From assembly GCA_029168955.1 (NCBI GenBank), contig JAPDOI010001534.1, forward strand, positions 62,001 through 126,000: a DNA stretch of 64,000 nt, in the 5' to 3' direction. Positions 10,877 through 20,814 of this stretch are shown piece after piece; position 1 is the stretch's first letter; each line of letters begins with the position of its first letter. The stretch is from Aplectana chamaeleonis. Taxonomy: Eukaryota; Nematoda; Chromadorea; Rhabditida; Cosmocercidae. Made by a program: the position numbers and the translations under genes. The notes beneath the pieces are model-generated. The model did not search any database. It had not been told where the DNA came from and saw only the letters and a list, made by a program, of their open reading frames with translations.

Positions 10877-12410
10877 CTTAAATCTGTATGTGTAGAAATG
10901 CAAGGACTTTTTGGAATTTCAATGCTATCAGTTGCACTTTAACTAACCGGTCTGATTAAGTCCAAACAAACTATCCGGCAGCCATTTGATCATAGACCAT
11001 AAGTCCGAGAAAAACTTTTCCTGCCAGTTTAGAAAGCTCCACGAATCCGCCTCCAAGTTGTTTTGCGCATTTTCTGAACCGAGTCATCCACAACAGCTTT
11101 CTTACTATTGAAAAAAGTGACACGCACTCACATTATCTAAACACTACTAAGTCCCACGATTTATTCTGAGAGCGTAGCATGTTTTCAGCCATAATTCTGG
11201 CTGAATACCCCCTTTTTGCAGTCCCATCTTGACTGCTGGCACAGAAAGCTCTCAGCGCCCATGACTAAAGGGAGAATGGCCTCACACTTCATCGCACACG
11301 CGGTCTTTGGTGCATATTCCACTCTGCAGGGTCTTTGGTTGCTCACTGATCAGCTACATACCAACCAAATGTGAAATTGGATCAGTGGTGGAACTACCGA
11401 TAAGTGTAACGAAACGCTCTGCAGTTTTTTTAGTTTTATCGATCATACCGTAGAATCAGGAAAAGTTTTCTCAGATTTGGCTCAGAACTTTTACGTAGGG
11501 GATAATTATGGTGTTGAGAGCGAATATGGGGTCCACTTGTCGAAGCTATGAGGTTTGCTGTAGACTACGGTAGGTAACGTGCCTTGTTGGGAGCGAAACC
11601 TACCATGAGAATTCACCATCCCGAATAACCCTCGCATAGAAATGTTGAGCCAAATCTCAGATTTCGACCCAACTACCGTATATTCACCGTAATCTACCAC
11701 AATCTGTTGAAAATCCATTAAAGGACTTCAGATCGTACTAAGCAGATTAATTAACCTCCACAGAACATTTGGAGCTATATCTAGCGTTGCATTCCGGAAA
11801 TTGTTAAAATGTTTTGCGCTCAAATTTTCCTCCGATGAAAAGCCTGTAACGAATTTAGTCGGAAACTTTGAAAAATCGACTAGTGAATCTTAGATTTCTG
11901 ATTAGCAGCGAAAGTAAGCCTCCTGGGAAAATTTCAAGTCAAATCCGGAAATTTTTTATTAAACGCTCTCAGAACCCCTCATTTGACATGAGGTCAACCA
12001 ACAATCAAGTCGAAAACGCTATCACCCCTGCTGAGCTAAAAATGTTTTCATCCAAACTTTGCACAGGGGGCCGTTTTGGGCGCTGAACACAATTATGATA
12101 TTCGTTTCCAAATTTTTGAATCATTATTGCGCGTTTTTGAAGGTAGAATAGGTACAGAAAATGACTGTATGGGTGTAATAACTTTTCAGACAATGAAACT
12201 GTCGGACCGCCGGCACTTGCCAGGAGAGCAAAAACCATTTCCGGTGTTCAACATCTTTTAGCCGGCGGCCCGTCAGAATCCTGCCGGCGGTTCACAAGGT
12301 TGCTGGTAAGAAGCTGGAAGGCTCTTATTTTTTCCATGGATGTTCAAGAGATACTTACAGGGTATTTAGAATAGTTAATGCCTTTTCATGGCATGATATG
12401 TGATCACAAG
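10877..12410. other. no gene recognised
   Basis: Expected to hold the 5' part of T3, but no convincing signal-peptide exon was found. Bases 11395-11715 carry an old repeat with CAGATTTGGCTCAGAAC and ACCGTATATTCACCGTAATC phrases, seen again near 7300 and 21430. Confidence 0.4.
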
Positions 12411-12411
12411 A

Positions 12412-12866
12412 TATCACAAGGTGGCTGAGTTGAGCGCAAAATTTAGATGTCAGGCAGGACTCAAACTTGCATTGCACTCTTTCCGGGCGAGACAATGTGA
12501 TGGTAATGTGCTTATCTGGGTCAAATTCCGGTCCGTAATTACGTCTCGACACGCTTTGCGGCCGCGCGCTTTCGAGTCGGAAGAGTTTCCAGCGCCGCAG
12601 CTGCCGATCTGTTGACTCTATATTGGTTTTACAAACTGAAAACTAAACAAAATGGAAGAAAACTGTATAAAAAAGTTACATAGAGTCGGCTTTGAAGCTG
12701 GAAACTCGATTGACTCGAGCGCGTGCGGCCGCAAAGCGTGTCGAGACGCAATTGCGGACCGGAATTTGACCCAGATAAGCACAGTATTACCTCTCACCCG
12801 GAAAGCGTGCAATGCAAGTTCGAGTCCAGTCTGAGATTTGTGTTCAACTCAGCTACCTTGTGATAA
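12412..12866. repeat. palindromic element with ~190-bp arms
   Basis: The left arm (about 12412-12615) and right arm (about 12680-12866) are diverged reverse complements sharing CTTATCTGGGTCAAATTCCG and GACACGCTTTGCGGCCGC. The right arm contains GTTCGAGTCC, like a pol III B box, and the left arm has TGGCTGAGTTGAG, like an A box. No tRNA cloverleaf could be folded by eye. Confidence 0.65.
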
Positions 12867-12901
12867 CTAACAATGTAATCGTTTTCACTGATCTGTCTTA
12901 A

Positions 12902-13439
12902 AGGTAGTGGTCACGATGAAAAACGTTATCGAAAAAACTACAAACATCAGCTTAGATTAAAAACAGCTTAAAAACTATGAAGGTAGCGCGGTTAAAAACG
13001 GGCTAGAATTAGAGTTATTAAGACCCTAAATTTCCAGTTCGTGCACACGGGCACAGAAAGATCACAGTCTCATGCCAAGCAGTCAAAAATCATCGACACT
13101 CAGAGGAAGAAATAAATGCAAATTCACCTAATAAAATAGTCGAACAATGAAAGCACGCACTTCAGTCAATACTTTTGACTAGATGTGTACATAAATCCGG
13201 AGGTTCTTTGATTGAAATTCGATTTCAAGCCAGCTGATGTTCTTGATATAAGAGGTCATCGATGCCGCTGATTTGGAGCGGGCTCGTCCACCATCAAAAG
13301 ACAAGAAAATTCAGGCTTCAAATTTGGCCCAGAACAGCGTTTTTTTCGCGATTTTTTCTTGTAGGTTCTACTACTCTATACCCAGAAAAGGGTTCAGAGA
13401 GGAAAAGAAGACGAGCTTATTTGTGCGTGACCACTGCCT
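12902..13439. mobile_element. TTAA-type MITE, family A, copy 2
   Basis: Flanked by TTAA at 12898-12901 and 13440-13443. The ends are AGGTAGTGGTCACGATG and CGTGACCACTGCCT. It carries the family-A interior with GGGCTCGTCCACCATC. Non-coding, although chance ORFs run through it. Confidence 0.85.
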
Positions 13440-13443
13440 TTAA

Positions 13444-14093
13444 AATGTCCCTAGTTAGGCCTAAAATATACTGCGTGGACTTCATGCGACATAACCAACC
13501 CTTCTTCATGCCATGCGCAATCTAGAACAACTCACGTGAATTTGCAGACTTCAGAGCTAGCAGATAGATGAGCAGAATCTGAAAAGATTCACATTTCTTC
13601 AAGAGTTGACAAAGGATTTTCTCTTTTCCATTTGAGTATGTCGAACTAGACCGTAGTTTATCGGCGGCAGTAGAGATTTTCAGATTATCCAGCTCGGATT
13701 ACCACGCGAACTTTCATTATCCATCGATGTTTGAAAACACACTCTGCACTTCGTGCGTAGCGGATATCTCTCATTTGGACTAATCTGTGAGTTCGTTCAA
13801 CCTACAACGGCAATGAATAGCGGTTATAAACATGATGACAACTATCTGTGCAAGAACCATTAACCCATTCACGAGCACGTCTAGTTTTGGGTAACTGCAC
13901 GTTCGGACCGCGTGGAATATTGCGTTACCGCATACCGTTCCCTACCGTGTGGAACACGTTTGCTCGAATGGTACGACACTGAAAATCGAAAATTTTTGTG
14001 TACATCGCGTAGCTATCAGGGAGGTGAACATTGTATCAGAATTTCCGCTCATTGAGTACTTTGTTCCAAAAGGAAAAAAAACAGCTAGAAAGC
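13444..14093. other. no gene recognised
   Basis: No domain, splice pattern or strong repeat seen. Confidence 0.45.
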
Positions 14094-14097
14094 ATAA

Positions 14098-14577
14098 AGG
14101 CACTGTTCACGATAAACGTCATTCTCGAATTTTCCATGACAAATGCTTGTCGTGGCTTTGCAGCAGAACAACGTCGGAGAAACGGGACAAAAGCTACACA
14201 GGAGCCGCAAAACTGCTTAGAAAAAATAGGCAAATCCCGCCGCTTTGGGCAAGTCCGGCCCCTTTCCGCCCCTCGACGTGAACAATGGAACACTCGGGAT
14301 GGTGAGATGAGGGATGGTTTCCGACCAAAAGCCCCGTTCTTCCCTTGATTCTCAACTTCTTTCTGTACTCAGGTCAGCTCGCATATATTGGCTGCAGAAG
14401 ACGGAACTTACAAGCCTCGGACAACTCGTCCACCATGCTTCCCTAGCTCAATTTTTGAGGGACCATACTCCGTTACCAGAAGGTCTTGTACGATTCCAGA
14501 GACATAATTGGGATCAGCATGTAGTCTTCAAGATAGGTTGAGGAACAGAGCAGGGATTTTCATCGTGAACACTGCCT
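14098..14577. mobile_element. MITE family B, abutting the next element
   Basis: The left end is AGGCACTGTTCACGATAAA after ATAA, and the right end is TCATCGTGAACACTGCCT. The TTAA at 14578-14581 is shared with the following element. The interior carries ACTCGTCCACCATGCTTCC, also found at 40923-41407. Confidence 0.75.
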
Positions 14578-14581
14578 TTAA

Positions 14582-15054
14582 AGACACAGTCCAACCTCAG
14601 ACTCGATTTTTTGTTTTTCTGCCTATATTGGATAAAATTTTACGCTGATCACAATGGTGTCTCTAGAATCGCTCAGAACTCACTACGAGAGGAGTTACGG
14701 CTCCTCAAAATCTCAATCTTGAATGGCTAGAAGTTTGCGGACGAGTTGTCTCGAGCCTGTATTTTCTCGTTGTTCGCAGCCATCGTTCTGAGGCAGGCCA
14801 CAATATAAAGCCAGACCAAAAACAAATAGAAGAACATAGATTTTGAATGAAATCATTCGCGCGTCTCTTCCCTCTTAGGGTCGGAAACCTGGTAGTGGGC
14901 ATTACCCATTTTTTCTTTCGAGGGGGCGTGGCTGACTTTTTCCTGGCTTTTTCTCGCTTATTTGAGCGAATTGAGATTTTGCGCTTGGCAGGGTTGCTAA
15001 AGGCGGCGACCGGACCAAAATATCAAAAATTACCTCTGAGGTTAGACTGTGCCT
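14582..15054. mobile_element. MITE family C, abutting the previous element
   Basis: The ends are AGACACAGTCCAACCTCAG and CTGAGGTTAGACTGTGCCT, a terminal repeat distinct from families A and B but with the same TTAA targeting. The left TTAA is shared with 14098-14577 and the right flank is TTTA. Confidence 0.75.
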
Positions 15055-15058
15055 TTTA

Positions 15059-17277
15059 GTGGGAACATTATTTCGCCAACACTGTTCCAGTGATTTTCCT
15101 TCAGATGAGTTACTTTGAATTCGATTCCCTGATCAGGTCTGCTGTTAGTTTTTGTATGGTATAAATTGTGATATGATGGGCGTGAAAGTTCAGATTAGAA
15201 AATCGATATTTTGGGGTAGAATAGGGACCATAATAGTAGTACCACAATTCAGCCGAAAAGATCACGACTCGAGCTATGATTACCTTTTTAGAAAGCTAAA
15301 AAATGGCAATGGAAGACAAAAGAGCCGATAGTGTGCTCGGACAATTGTTTAAGGGTATGGGATTTTCGGGTCTATCTGAGTCCGGGCTATTTTCACAAAA
15401 TTTCGAATGCTGTGCTCTACTGAAGCACCAGACGAAATCTGTAGTCGAGTCTAGGTTGGGGCAAAACATTGGACACAGGAAAGTTTGAAAAGTCGTTCTT
15501 GTAAGAGGAGAGAGAAAAATTGATTTTCGAAGAGCATGTCCCACCGGTGGGACAAGTGTTCGTGACCGGGTTAGTGTACGAACATATGGTCAATACTCCA
15601 GACTGGCCAACCACATTCTAGGTGCAGAGTAATTAAATTTCACGCATTTGTGATGCTCATCTGTGGTTTATACGTAGCCGCGAATTTTTACTGAACTGCT
15701 GGAAATAGAAAGACTGCAAAGTTTCTGGCGCCATTTTTTACAGATCGTGTTCTACTAGAGGAAGTGTGAGCGAGGTGCGCGTCATAATCCTCAGGGAGAT
15801 AACTGTAACATTGATGATAGAACTGGTCGAAAGAGGTCAAAGTTTGAAGTGATTATCCGCCTTCCTCTCAACCGACACCCGGAAGTTCCTTTTAGGTCTA
15901 TACGCTTGGTGATGGATGTAATTTAGTGAACAGAGCTCTATGTCGGGGTTACAAAAGGAAGTTTCTGCTCCCGGCCCCTTTACAGTGAACTATTTCTAAC
16001 TGATCAAGATAGTAGGTTTTCAGGGAATATAAGACATTCTATCTATAAAATGACGGCCGAGCCCCTCCTTCTAACTCAGAAGTCGCGCTAACTTCTCGGG
16101 AAGAAAAGACCATCTTGTCATTTTAGTCAGTTCATTCCTCTGAAGATTTCAGGATGAACAATTCGTGAAAGAAAATCTGTGTCCCTTTTCCACTTTTCCC
16201 TTCTGTTGAGTACTGAACTCACAGAAAGATGCTTTCGAAGCATTGAAATCTCGGACCTCCACTCCTCCTTTTGCGCTCACAGAGTAGCATTTACAGAGTG
16301 CCGGAAAGGTTTTGGAGCGTTACCGAAACCTTTCAAGAAGCTCACGCCTACGCGCGACTAATAGGATACTTTTTCTTGCCCAGTACCTGCTTTTTGCCTA
16401 AGCAAGCTCTAAAATTGCTTTTCATTGGAAATTAGGGACCCTATTCGATACCGGGCTGGTAATGGAGCCTATTTCTGAAGAAACGTTTTGGAGACACCGC
16501 CCTATTTGAGTCCCTTTGATACCGAAGAAAAAAAAGAGGTTTTCTTTTTTTTTCTTACGTTACACGGGTGTATTCTGTAACAGAGGAACCTCTACAAGTG
16601 GAAGAGCCACTACAGGAACTATAAGGGTTTCTATAAAATTGGAAAATTTCCTAAAACGACGTCCAGAGATGATTTTACTCAGTTATAGTATACGTGAGTC
16701 TACCAGAGGGCTGCCTCGCAGATACGATGGACACGGCTGGCGTGGAAGCCTAGGCGCAGCGATTATAGACCTCATGATTCCAATAGTCGCAGCGCGGCTT
16801 TCTGATTGATTTACAGTTGAGATATGATAAATGCTGCAAAAAGCCATTTAGGAAAATAACGAATGAAAAATGGGACCGATCATGAATTGTTTTCGCGTGT
16901 GCATTACTCGAGTATGTCAGGATTAATACTTGAGCATATAAATCTGTTGCCTTTAACTCTCCCCTCAAATTTTGGTGACTATCTCGTGAAATGAAATGAC
17001 TCACTTGAATGAGAATGGTCATCCTTGAAAACGGTGGTGCTATGCGGTCGTTTATGGTAAAAAGAAAATACTGTACAGGCCTCATAATGGGCGTAAACTT
17101 CCGTTCAGAAAGGGCGGTCATGGATTAGTCGTCATCGGGTTGTGGGCTATGATTACAGTATATAGATTTTGACCTTTGCATTCAAATGATGGCTGTGTTG
17201 AAGCGGTGGCACACAGGCTCTCCATAGCCAGTTTCTGTTTTCTTTTCTGTTTTTTTTTTGAATATAGGTGAAATCGC
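15059..17277. other. no gene accepted
   Basis: Several open frames lie at 15303-15614, 16516-16809 and 16750-17121. None shows a domain I can name or a usable exon structure. One cysteine-bearing frame at 15417-15614 is discussed under the rejected items. Confidence 0.4.
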
Positions 17278-17281
17278 TCAA

Positions 17282-17801
17282 AGGTAGTAATCAAGATGGA
17301 AAAAGTAATTGAGAGAACTGCGAAAATCTGCTTTGTTCGAGAACAGCTGAAGAACTGCGAAATATCCGCGGTGACAGGCGCGCTAATGCATATTAGAGTT
17401 ATTCAGGCACAAAGATCCCAATCCGTGCACAGGTGCTCAGTTCCGCTCATAGAAAGGGGAATTTGTTGCTTTCCTTGGTCTAAATTCTGCGACGTGCACA
17501 GCAACTAATAAAGCAGTTTTAGAGTATACAGAAACAATTTTTCTGACGAAAAAACAAATTTAAAAGCTGTGTCAACTAAATGTAAACAATGGAGCTCGAG
17601 AAAGGCCAGTTCGAGGACCAGAAGTCAAATACTGGTAATCAGTTTTGAGCCAGTTGATGACCCCTGATACTACAAAACATCACTAGAGTCGTGCTCCAAC
17701 AAAAATTTAACAATTTTAGATTTAAAATTTCAGACTTTCAGCTAACCAAAAGAAGACTTAACTAAGAAAACCTCGACAATCGTATTTCATCGTGAACACT
17801 G
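17282..17801. mobile_element. MITE family E, 3' end lost
   Basis: The left end AGGTAGTAATCAAGATGGAAA follows TCAA. The interior shares GTTCGAGAACAGCTGAAGAACTGCG with 50689-51359. The right end stops at CATCGTGAACACTG, joined directly to a family C element without the final CCTTTAA. Confidence 0.65.
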
Positions 17802-18267
17802 TCCAAGCTCTGGGACGAAATCTGAGATTTCCACATAAATGTTAAGTAGACTCACCCTATATAACACCTGCCAAATGCGAGATCCCAATTCTTCCGAAAA
17901 AGCTAGATATGGGAGGAAGCCACACTGGGGCGTCCACCTCGAGAAGCCACTTTGGCACGTCCCTATTACGATCCTTCGAGCTCAACAGTGGCGAGATGAT
18001 CGAAGGCTTTATTTTTTTGAATACCCATTTCGTCCCACATTCTCGGCCTCTCTTCATTCAGGTCGGCTCGTATAGATCGGTTGCAAATGACGGAGGGTAC
18101 AAGCACCGGACATTCGTTCGCCATGCTTCCGTGGCTCAATTTTCGAGGGGCCATACTCCCTTTCTAGGGGTCTTGTATGATTTCAGAGACATTATTGGAA
18201 TCAGCGTGGGACTGTTTACAAGATAAGCAAATAAACCGAAAAACAATTCTGGGATTGGGCTCTGCCT
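17802..18267. mobile_element. MITE family C, 5' end lost
   Basis: Begins at TCCAAGCTCTGGGACG, missing the terminal AGGCACAG. It ends TTGGGCTCTGCCT followed by TTTA. The interior has ATTCGTTCGCCATGCTTCC and TGATTTCAGAGACATTATTG, which are family phrases. Confidence 0.6.
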
Positions 18268-20081
18268 TTAGGAAGGGGTTTGTGAGAAGTAAAAATGGCT
18301 GGTAGTATTCCGAAACGTAGAAACTGGGAAATATACGCCGCAATATACGGTCAGCATGTAGGCTCTAAATCTATTGAGCTACTGTTTCCTGCTATAATCT
18401 TGGAATTACGTGGGAACAGACATCAACATCGTGTGAAGAGCTCGAAATAGTCCTTCAGAAAAATGTCGGTGGAAGGAAATGCCAGCGGAAAAATGTGCAG
18501 GGATAACACTTTAACGCGGTTGGAATTGCTCATGCCAGGTCATTGTACACTACCGCTCGTAAGATTTCGTTAGAAAGCGGGTGAGGGCGAGCTTCCACAT
18601 TTTTTCGTCCCTTTTGAACTACTCGCTTTGTGCGAAGCAACGACGATATTCATGATCCTGGCGTTGACGGCTATCCAGCGGTATACCCAAGGTAGAGGTT
18701 TGGCTGAGAACTATGTTTGGAAGTTTCGCAATCTAGCAGCTCTCTATTTACGGTAGTCACAGGAAAACGCAGATAGAGACGGTCGTGCCTCCTTCGCCAC
18801 CAGGAATGAATGGAAGTTTTCTCTGAATTTCGGAAATCGGAACGAGGAGCGCCAAAAACTATCGGAAATCGGAAATTCGTTCAGCGAAATTCTTAGCCCT
18901 CCCCTTGGGTGCATGAAAAAAAAACTGAAAGCTTAGGTTGCTCCTTCTAATTTCCGTGTAAAATTCGAAAGAGGCTGAGTTTTCCGGCAAGCGGCAGGTA
19001 ACAATATATTGGGAGAAATAGACGCTCGAATGATATACCACACTTCGCGAAAACAGTTGAGCCGGGAAATAAAAGTGTTCTTTTCTCTAAAATCGCAAAG
19101 GTTTTGCATCGAGCTGATAATCCCAAGATCGTTTAATTAGTGAAATTTTCTCTTCACTAAAAACTCGCCGAGCTATAGAACCATCTGCTCTTTTCAAGTT
19201 CCTGGCTATATTTTTCTTCAGCACGTGTTTGCGTCTCATTGGAATGTGGAGGTATACATAATCATAGACGATTGAGAATTGTCATCACCACAAAATTCCC
19301 ACGGTAAACAAAGTTGGTGATATCCACTTGGTAAAGGGTAGGGTACAAAAAATGGAGAGCGATGTGTCTTTACTCACACACAGTCCTTCTCCAGAGGTGA
19401 GTGGTTGAAGCTCTAAAAAGACTAGGGGTAGGGAAGCGGCCTAAACGGTGATGAGGATATCACGATATCGGGTCCTGAACATAGAAAACTCTAGAAAGAA
19501 AAACTACTACGCTTCCGTGAGAAATTTGTGCTGATGGCAAATTATAAAGTTGTCAAATTCATCACTACGTGTAGGGCCCCTGAAGCGTTCGGAGCATCCT
19601 GTTGATGAGAAGACTCAAGCATACATCCATGAAGTCAAAATTGCATTCTTCATCTCAAAAACATTAAAAATTGGTGTAATCCTTTTTAACAACTCGAAGA
19701 AGGTTTTTTCACAACTTCATGGTGAAGTGCAGCCCACATGAACATCCAGCCGTTGTAAAACGTCGACGTTGTGTGCCTCTGATCCTGCAGAAGTTGATTG
19801 TGATGCGTGATTTGGTGGGCATACTCTTCAAAAACAATACCTGCCTGAGGAAAGAGGCGGTCATGGAGCTTGTTCTGGATTTTTTCATAATTCTGGCTGT
19901 CTGGTTAGCTTAAAACGATGCCAAGAGTCACCCGTTCGAAAGCAAAGGTGGGTGCTTCAGGCCATGAAACTTCATCCACGCACCTCGAGAGCAACAACTT
20001 CACTGCTGAGGTGTCGGGGAAGACGACATACCTTTTCAACGCAGAAGCCTATCGTCATGAAAATGTGCCCACCTATATATT
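18268..20081. other. no gene recognised
   Basis: Contains one dispersed repeat (19240-19545, listed separately). Plus-strand frames at 19550-20137 are slightly protein-like but broken by stops and carry no domain I can name. Confidence 0.4.
19240..19545. repeat. dispersed repeat, inverted copy at 38080-38380
   Basis: Shares CTTCTCCAGAGGTGAGTGG, ATCACGATATCGGG and ACTCTAGAAA...CTTCCGTGAG, in order, with the reverse complement of 38080-38380. Element class unknown. Confidence 0.6.
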
Positions 20082-20085
20082 TTAA

Positions 20086-20525
20086 AGGCAGGGTTCGCGA
20101 TAAAACCGGTTGTTGTGCTATCCCCATGGTAAGGTAGATCTGGGCAACAAAAAAGTGAAAATAAGTAAAAAATTGGATAAATAACGCTCAGGAACAAGTT
20201 ATTGCTTGGTGTCCTCCCGCCTCCAATTATCGGGATTTCTATGAAAGCCTGTTTTGTTAATTTTGTTTTGCTTCTAAATAATTTGTGAACACTTCTGGAG
20301 ACCACTGACTACTTTGACAGCAAAATAAAAGGTGGATAAACAGGCGTTAACGAAAATCTCGTTAATTAGGGGGCCGGCCGACACCAGTAATTAGCCATTT
20401 TACCTTGTTTTTGAGCGTTTCTCCAGCGAAATTCCGGTTTTTTCACTTATTTTTACTTTTGTGATGACCAAATCTACATTCTCATGAAGGGAGCTCAGAA
20501 CCCGTTTTGACCGCGAACCCTGTTT
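20086..20525. mobile_element. TTAA-type MITE, family D
   Basis: Flanked by TTAA at 20082-20085 and 20526-20529. The left end is AGGCAGGGTTCGCG and the right end is CGCGAACCCTGTTT. It lies just 3' of the T1 stop. A half copy starts near 22549 with ACAGGGTTCGCGATAAAATTGG. Confidence 0.75.
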
Positions 20526-20721
20526 TTAAGACTGTGTGTGGTATATGCTTTTCGAAAACGACTTGCAAGTCTGTTATATCTCACCAACATGATCGGTAAG
20601 GCAACAAAGTCAATCTGTGTGGCGCAAGGCACTACCACCATTAAGTTAGCTTTGGAACTGCTCATCATATGACACGAAGTAGTTCTGAGCGATGCTACAA
20701 ACGATCTTATTCAGTATCAGG

Positions 20722-20814
20722 TCAGGTGCACTCGGTCACAAGAGTGCAGGAGTTTTTCGAGTCTCGTGCATAACCATCGTCGCAGGCACACCCGGAGTAG
20801 CAGGTCCAGCACAT
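20722..20814 (-). CDS. T1 last exon: TIL domain 2, second half, with stop
   Basis: 93 nt, entered in phase 0 after TTCCAG and ending with TGA at 20724-20722. It contains TCYSGCACDDGYAR and CTLVTEC, cysteines 5-10 of the TIL fold. It is a close match to the T2 last exon (TCYSGCACDDGFAR). An AATAAG variant poly(A) signal lies about 11 nt beyond the stop. Confidence 0.75.
   Translation of the reverse strand: MCWTCYSGCACDDGYARDSKNSCTLVTECT

Noticed and set aside
13262..13525. ORF with LVHHQKTRKFR, recurring at 61629-61862
   Set aside because: It recurs because both lie in family A MITEs. Stops and frameshifts differ between copies, so it is not a conserved protein.
15417..15614. Minus-strand frame with CSYTNPVTNTCPTGGTC, which resembles a lustrin-type cysteine motif
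   Set aside because: The frame loses cysteines after this point and no GT-AG exon of matching phase could be set.
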